A stretch of DNA of 7,804 bases, from assembly GCA_047614125.1 (NCBI GenBank), contig JBLHHI010000138.1, positions 1-7,804 on the forward strand, written 5' to 3'. The notes under the pieces are model-generated. The model saw only the letters and a program-made list of their open reading frames with translations. It ran no database searches and was not told the DNA's origin. Both the position numbers and the translations under genes were made by a program. Position 1 is the first letter of the stretch. The number at the start of each line of letters is the position of its first letter. The DNA is from JBLHHI01 sp047614125 (GTDB lineage Bacteria > Bacteroidota > Bacteroidia > NS11-12g > UBA9320). This document shows positions 6,447 to 7,804 of the stretch, piece after piece.

Positions 6447-7691
6447 CTAAAAATAGTCTTTACTCCAACGGCTGTAATACTGGTGTTTGGGGTGTAGGTG
6501 CATCGTATTTGTGGAGTACCGGTGTTGAGACACTGTGCGCTGATGGATGGCAATGCGCTCATAGTTTAAGAACACTTCTACTGCATTTGACGTGTAGCCA
6601 ATGGAGATGGTTTTTCCAACGTATTGGTAGGGTACAGAGTAATGGTGTTTATCCTCCGATAAAAGCACGTGGCAATTGGGATGTACCTTGGCTTGTTGAT
6701 ACTTCTTTAGTTCAAAAGCCCCGTTGGGCAAGGGCGACAAACACACTTGCTCATTTGCCTCAAATTGCTGCTATATGTTAAAGGATCTTCCTTGAAAATT
6801 CATCGCATTATGCCGCTCAACTAATGGTTTAATAGCCTTGTTTAAATCCCTAAGATCATGAAAAATCGTATCGTGTAAAGGCGCGTAAACGCGGGTATAT
6901 AAAATGTTTACCGCTGATTCTACCAGTGCCTTGTCTTTGGGTTTTCTAGCCCGTGTAGGCAAAACGGTGGTTTGGTAGTGTTCCGCAAAATCATACATGC
7001 TCTTGTTAAGCTCTGGATCATACTTACTGGCCTTGTTTACCGCAGGCTTTAAATTGTCTGTCACGATGGCCTGAGGAACTCCGCCAATAGACTCAAGGCA
7101 GCGGCTTAAGCAGCCTAAAAAGTCTTCACTCTTCTGACTGTAACAAGCCCGGGCATAGGTTAATCCACTGCAAGGCTATATGCCCACAAAAAACTCAACG
7201 GCAATATGCTCTCCTGTGTCTGGGTCGGTTAAAAAAAGCTTCTTACCAGCATAATCAACCATCAACTTGTCGCCCGCTTTGTGCTCCAAAACCATGCTGA
7301 TTTGCTGGCTTTTTAGATAGCGCCCAAAATGGTCACAAAACTGTGAGTACTGAACTCCCTCGGGATATAGACCTTTGTATCGCTCCCATAAAAACAACTT
7401 AGTTACACCAACCTTTTGCAACTCCTGCTCATATTTTGGAAACAAGCCATACAACTCTTGATGAGTGGGCTTGTCGGTGGAAGGTGGAAGCACCAAAGAA
7501 TACAATTCCTTGTCGCTCAACTTTAATAACCCCTTATACCCTAATGGGTGGTGATCAAAGAAAAATGCATATTTACCAATGGTCTTTCGCGAGGTTCTTA
7601 ATGTTCTGCTTACCGCTCGTTTACTTTTGCCCTGGTCGAGCAGTCGGAGGATTTTTCTGAGTTTATTCATCGTAACTATTTTGTTCGCCAT
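6447..7691 (-). pseudogene. istA: istA with in-frame stops, IS21-family DDE transposase
   Basis: One continuous minus-strand frame of 415 codons, starting at the ATG at 7691, encodes an IstA transposase interrupted by TAG at 7176-7178 and 6771-6773 and ending at TAG 6447-6449. Residues about 10-45 form a helix-turn-helix (NKLRKILRLLDQGKSKRAVSR). The DDE catalytic residues are all present: Asp146 in MVDYAGKK (codon 7254-7256), Asp in VTDNLKPAV (7056-7058) and Glu in KDKALVESAV (6918-6920). After them come FQGRSFN, the QQFEANEQ...LSPLP segment and SEDKHHYSVPYQYVGK, as in intact relatives. Similarity continues smoothly across both internal stops, without frameshift. Intact IstA has about 500 residues, so the C-terminus is lost; the same frame after the third TAG (EGLRIGSACQGLIQQIF) still looks like IstA for about 20 residues. 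Confidence 0.9.
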
Positions 7692-7739
7692 TTTGAAGCT
7701 TTTTTATCACTCCAAACATGGTACAAAATCAGCCAGATT

Positions 7740-7804
7740 GGTGGCCCCCTTTCAGCCGGAACAGGTGGCCCCCTTTACTCCGGAATAGGTGGTATACTTT
7801 GCTC
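7740..7804. repeat. Tandem 24-bp terminal repeats of the IS21 element
   Basis: Two 24-bp units at 7740-7763 and 7764-7787 share GGTGGCCCCCTTT, then CCGGAA at the same place. A third, divergent unit starts at 7788 (GGTGGTATACTTTGCTC) and is cut by the window edge. A still weaker copy may lie at 7720-7739. Multiple repeats at the termini, bound by IstA, are a known trait of IS21-family elements. They lie 48 bp upstream of the istA start codon. Confidence 0.75.

Larger units (their letters stand above)
6131..7804 (-). mobile_element. Decayed IS21-family insertion sequence (istA-istB remnant)
   Basis: The order istA then istB on one strand, the DDE-type transposase, the IstB P-loop helper and the multiple terminal repeats are diagnostic of the IS21 family. 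The istA-side end, with tandem 24-bp repeats, is at 7740-7804 and may continue past the right edge. The istB-side end is gone: similarity stops just after the IstB P-loop near 6137, and no copy of the terminal repeat GGTGGCCCCCTTT is visible at 5865-6130. With three stops in istA and a broken istB, it cannot move by its own proteins as read here. It lies downstream of the secDF terminator and interrupts no identifiable gene. Confidence 0.85.

Noticed and set aside
6419..6781. Plus-strand open frame of 120 codons opposite istA and istB.
   Set aside because: It resembles no family I know and lies fully antisense to recognisable IstA and IstB sequence; a shadow frame.
6131..7804. A new mobile or defence system in the right third of the window.
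   Set aside because: The DDE motifs, the IstB P-loop, the gene order and the terminal repeats identify an ordinary, damaged IS21-family element; no cargo gene is present.

Overview
The window looks like chromosomal DNA from a member of the Bacteroidota. Three genes are preceded by the Bacteroidota-type -7 box TAnnTTTG (each copy reads TACTTTTG). Purine-rich Shine-Dalgarno sequences are absent or weak, secD and secF are fused into one 1020-codon gene, and a TetR-type regulator sits directly upstream of a TolC-type outer-membrane factor. All of this fits that phylum; no species can be named from the sequence.

Layout. Positions 1-1806, minus strand: a tetR-tolC pair. The TolC-like gene runs off the left edge, so the usual downstream partners (an adaptor and an inner-membrane pump) would lie outside the window. 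Positions 1807-1978: a divergent control region with a -7 box almost touching each start codon and a 24-bp imperfect palindrome that could be the regulator's operator. Positions 1979-2605, plus strand: uridine kinase (udk). Positions 2606-2746: a spacer with a good promoter. Positions 2747-5809: secDF, closed by a clear intrinsic terminator at 5834-5864. Positions 5865-6130: no recognisable gene, but two inverted repeats. Positions 6131-7804: a decayed IS21-family insertion sequence on the minus strand. Its istA carries three in-frame amber stops, its istB lacks both ends, the istA/istB joint appears deleted, and one terminus with tandem 24-bp repeats lies at the right edge.

How the parts work together. 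The TetR regulator probably represses its own operon with the TolC-type export protein. udk (pyrimidine salvage) and secDF (Sec-dependent export) are housekeeping genes in separate transcription units. The IS remnant lies behind the secDF terminator, where an insertion would do little harm.

I found no convincing undescribed system. The items most worth a second look are the divergent, nearly leaderless promoters with the palindrome, the structure of the IS21 remnant, and the unexplained 266-bp stretch beside it.
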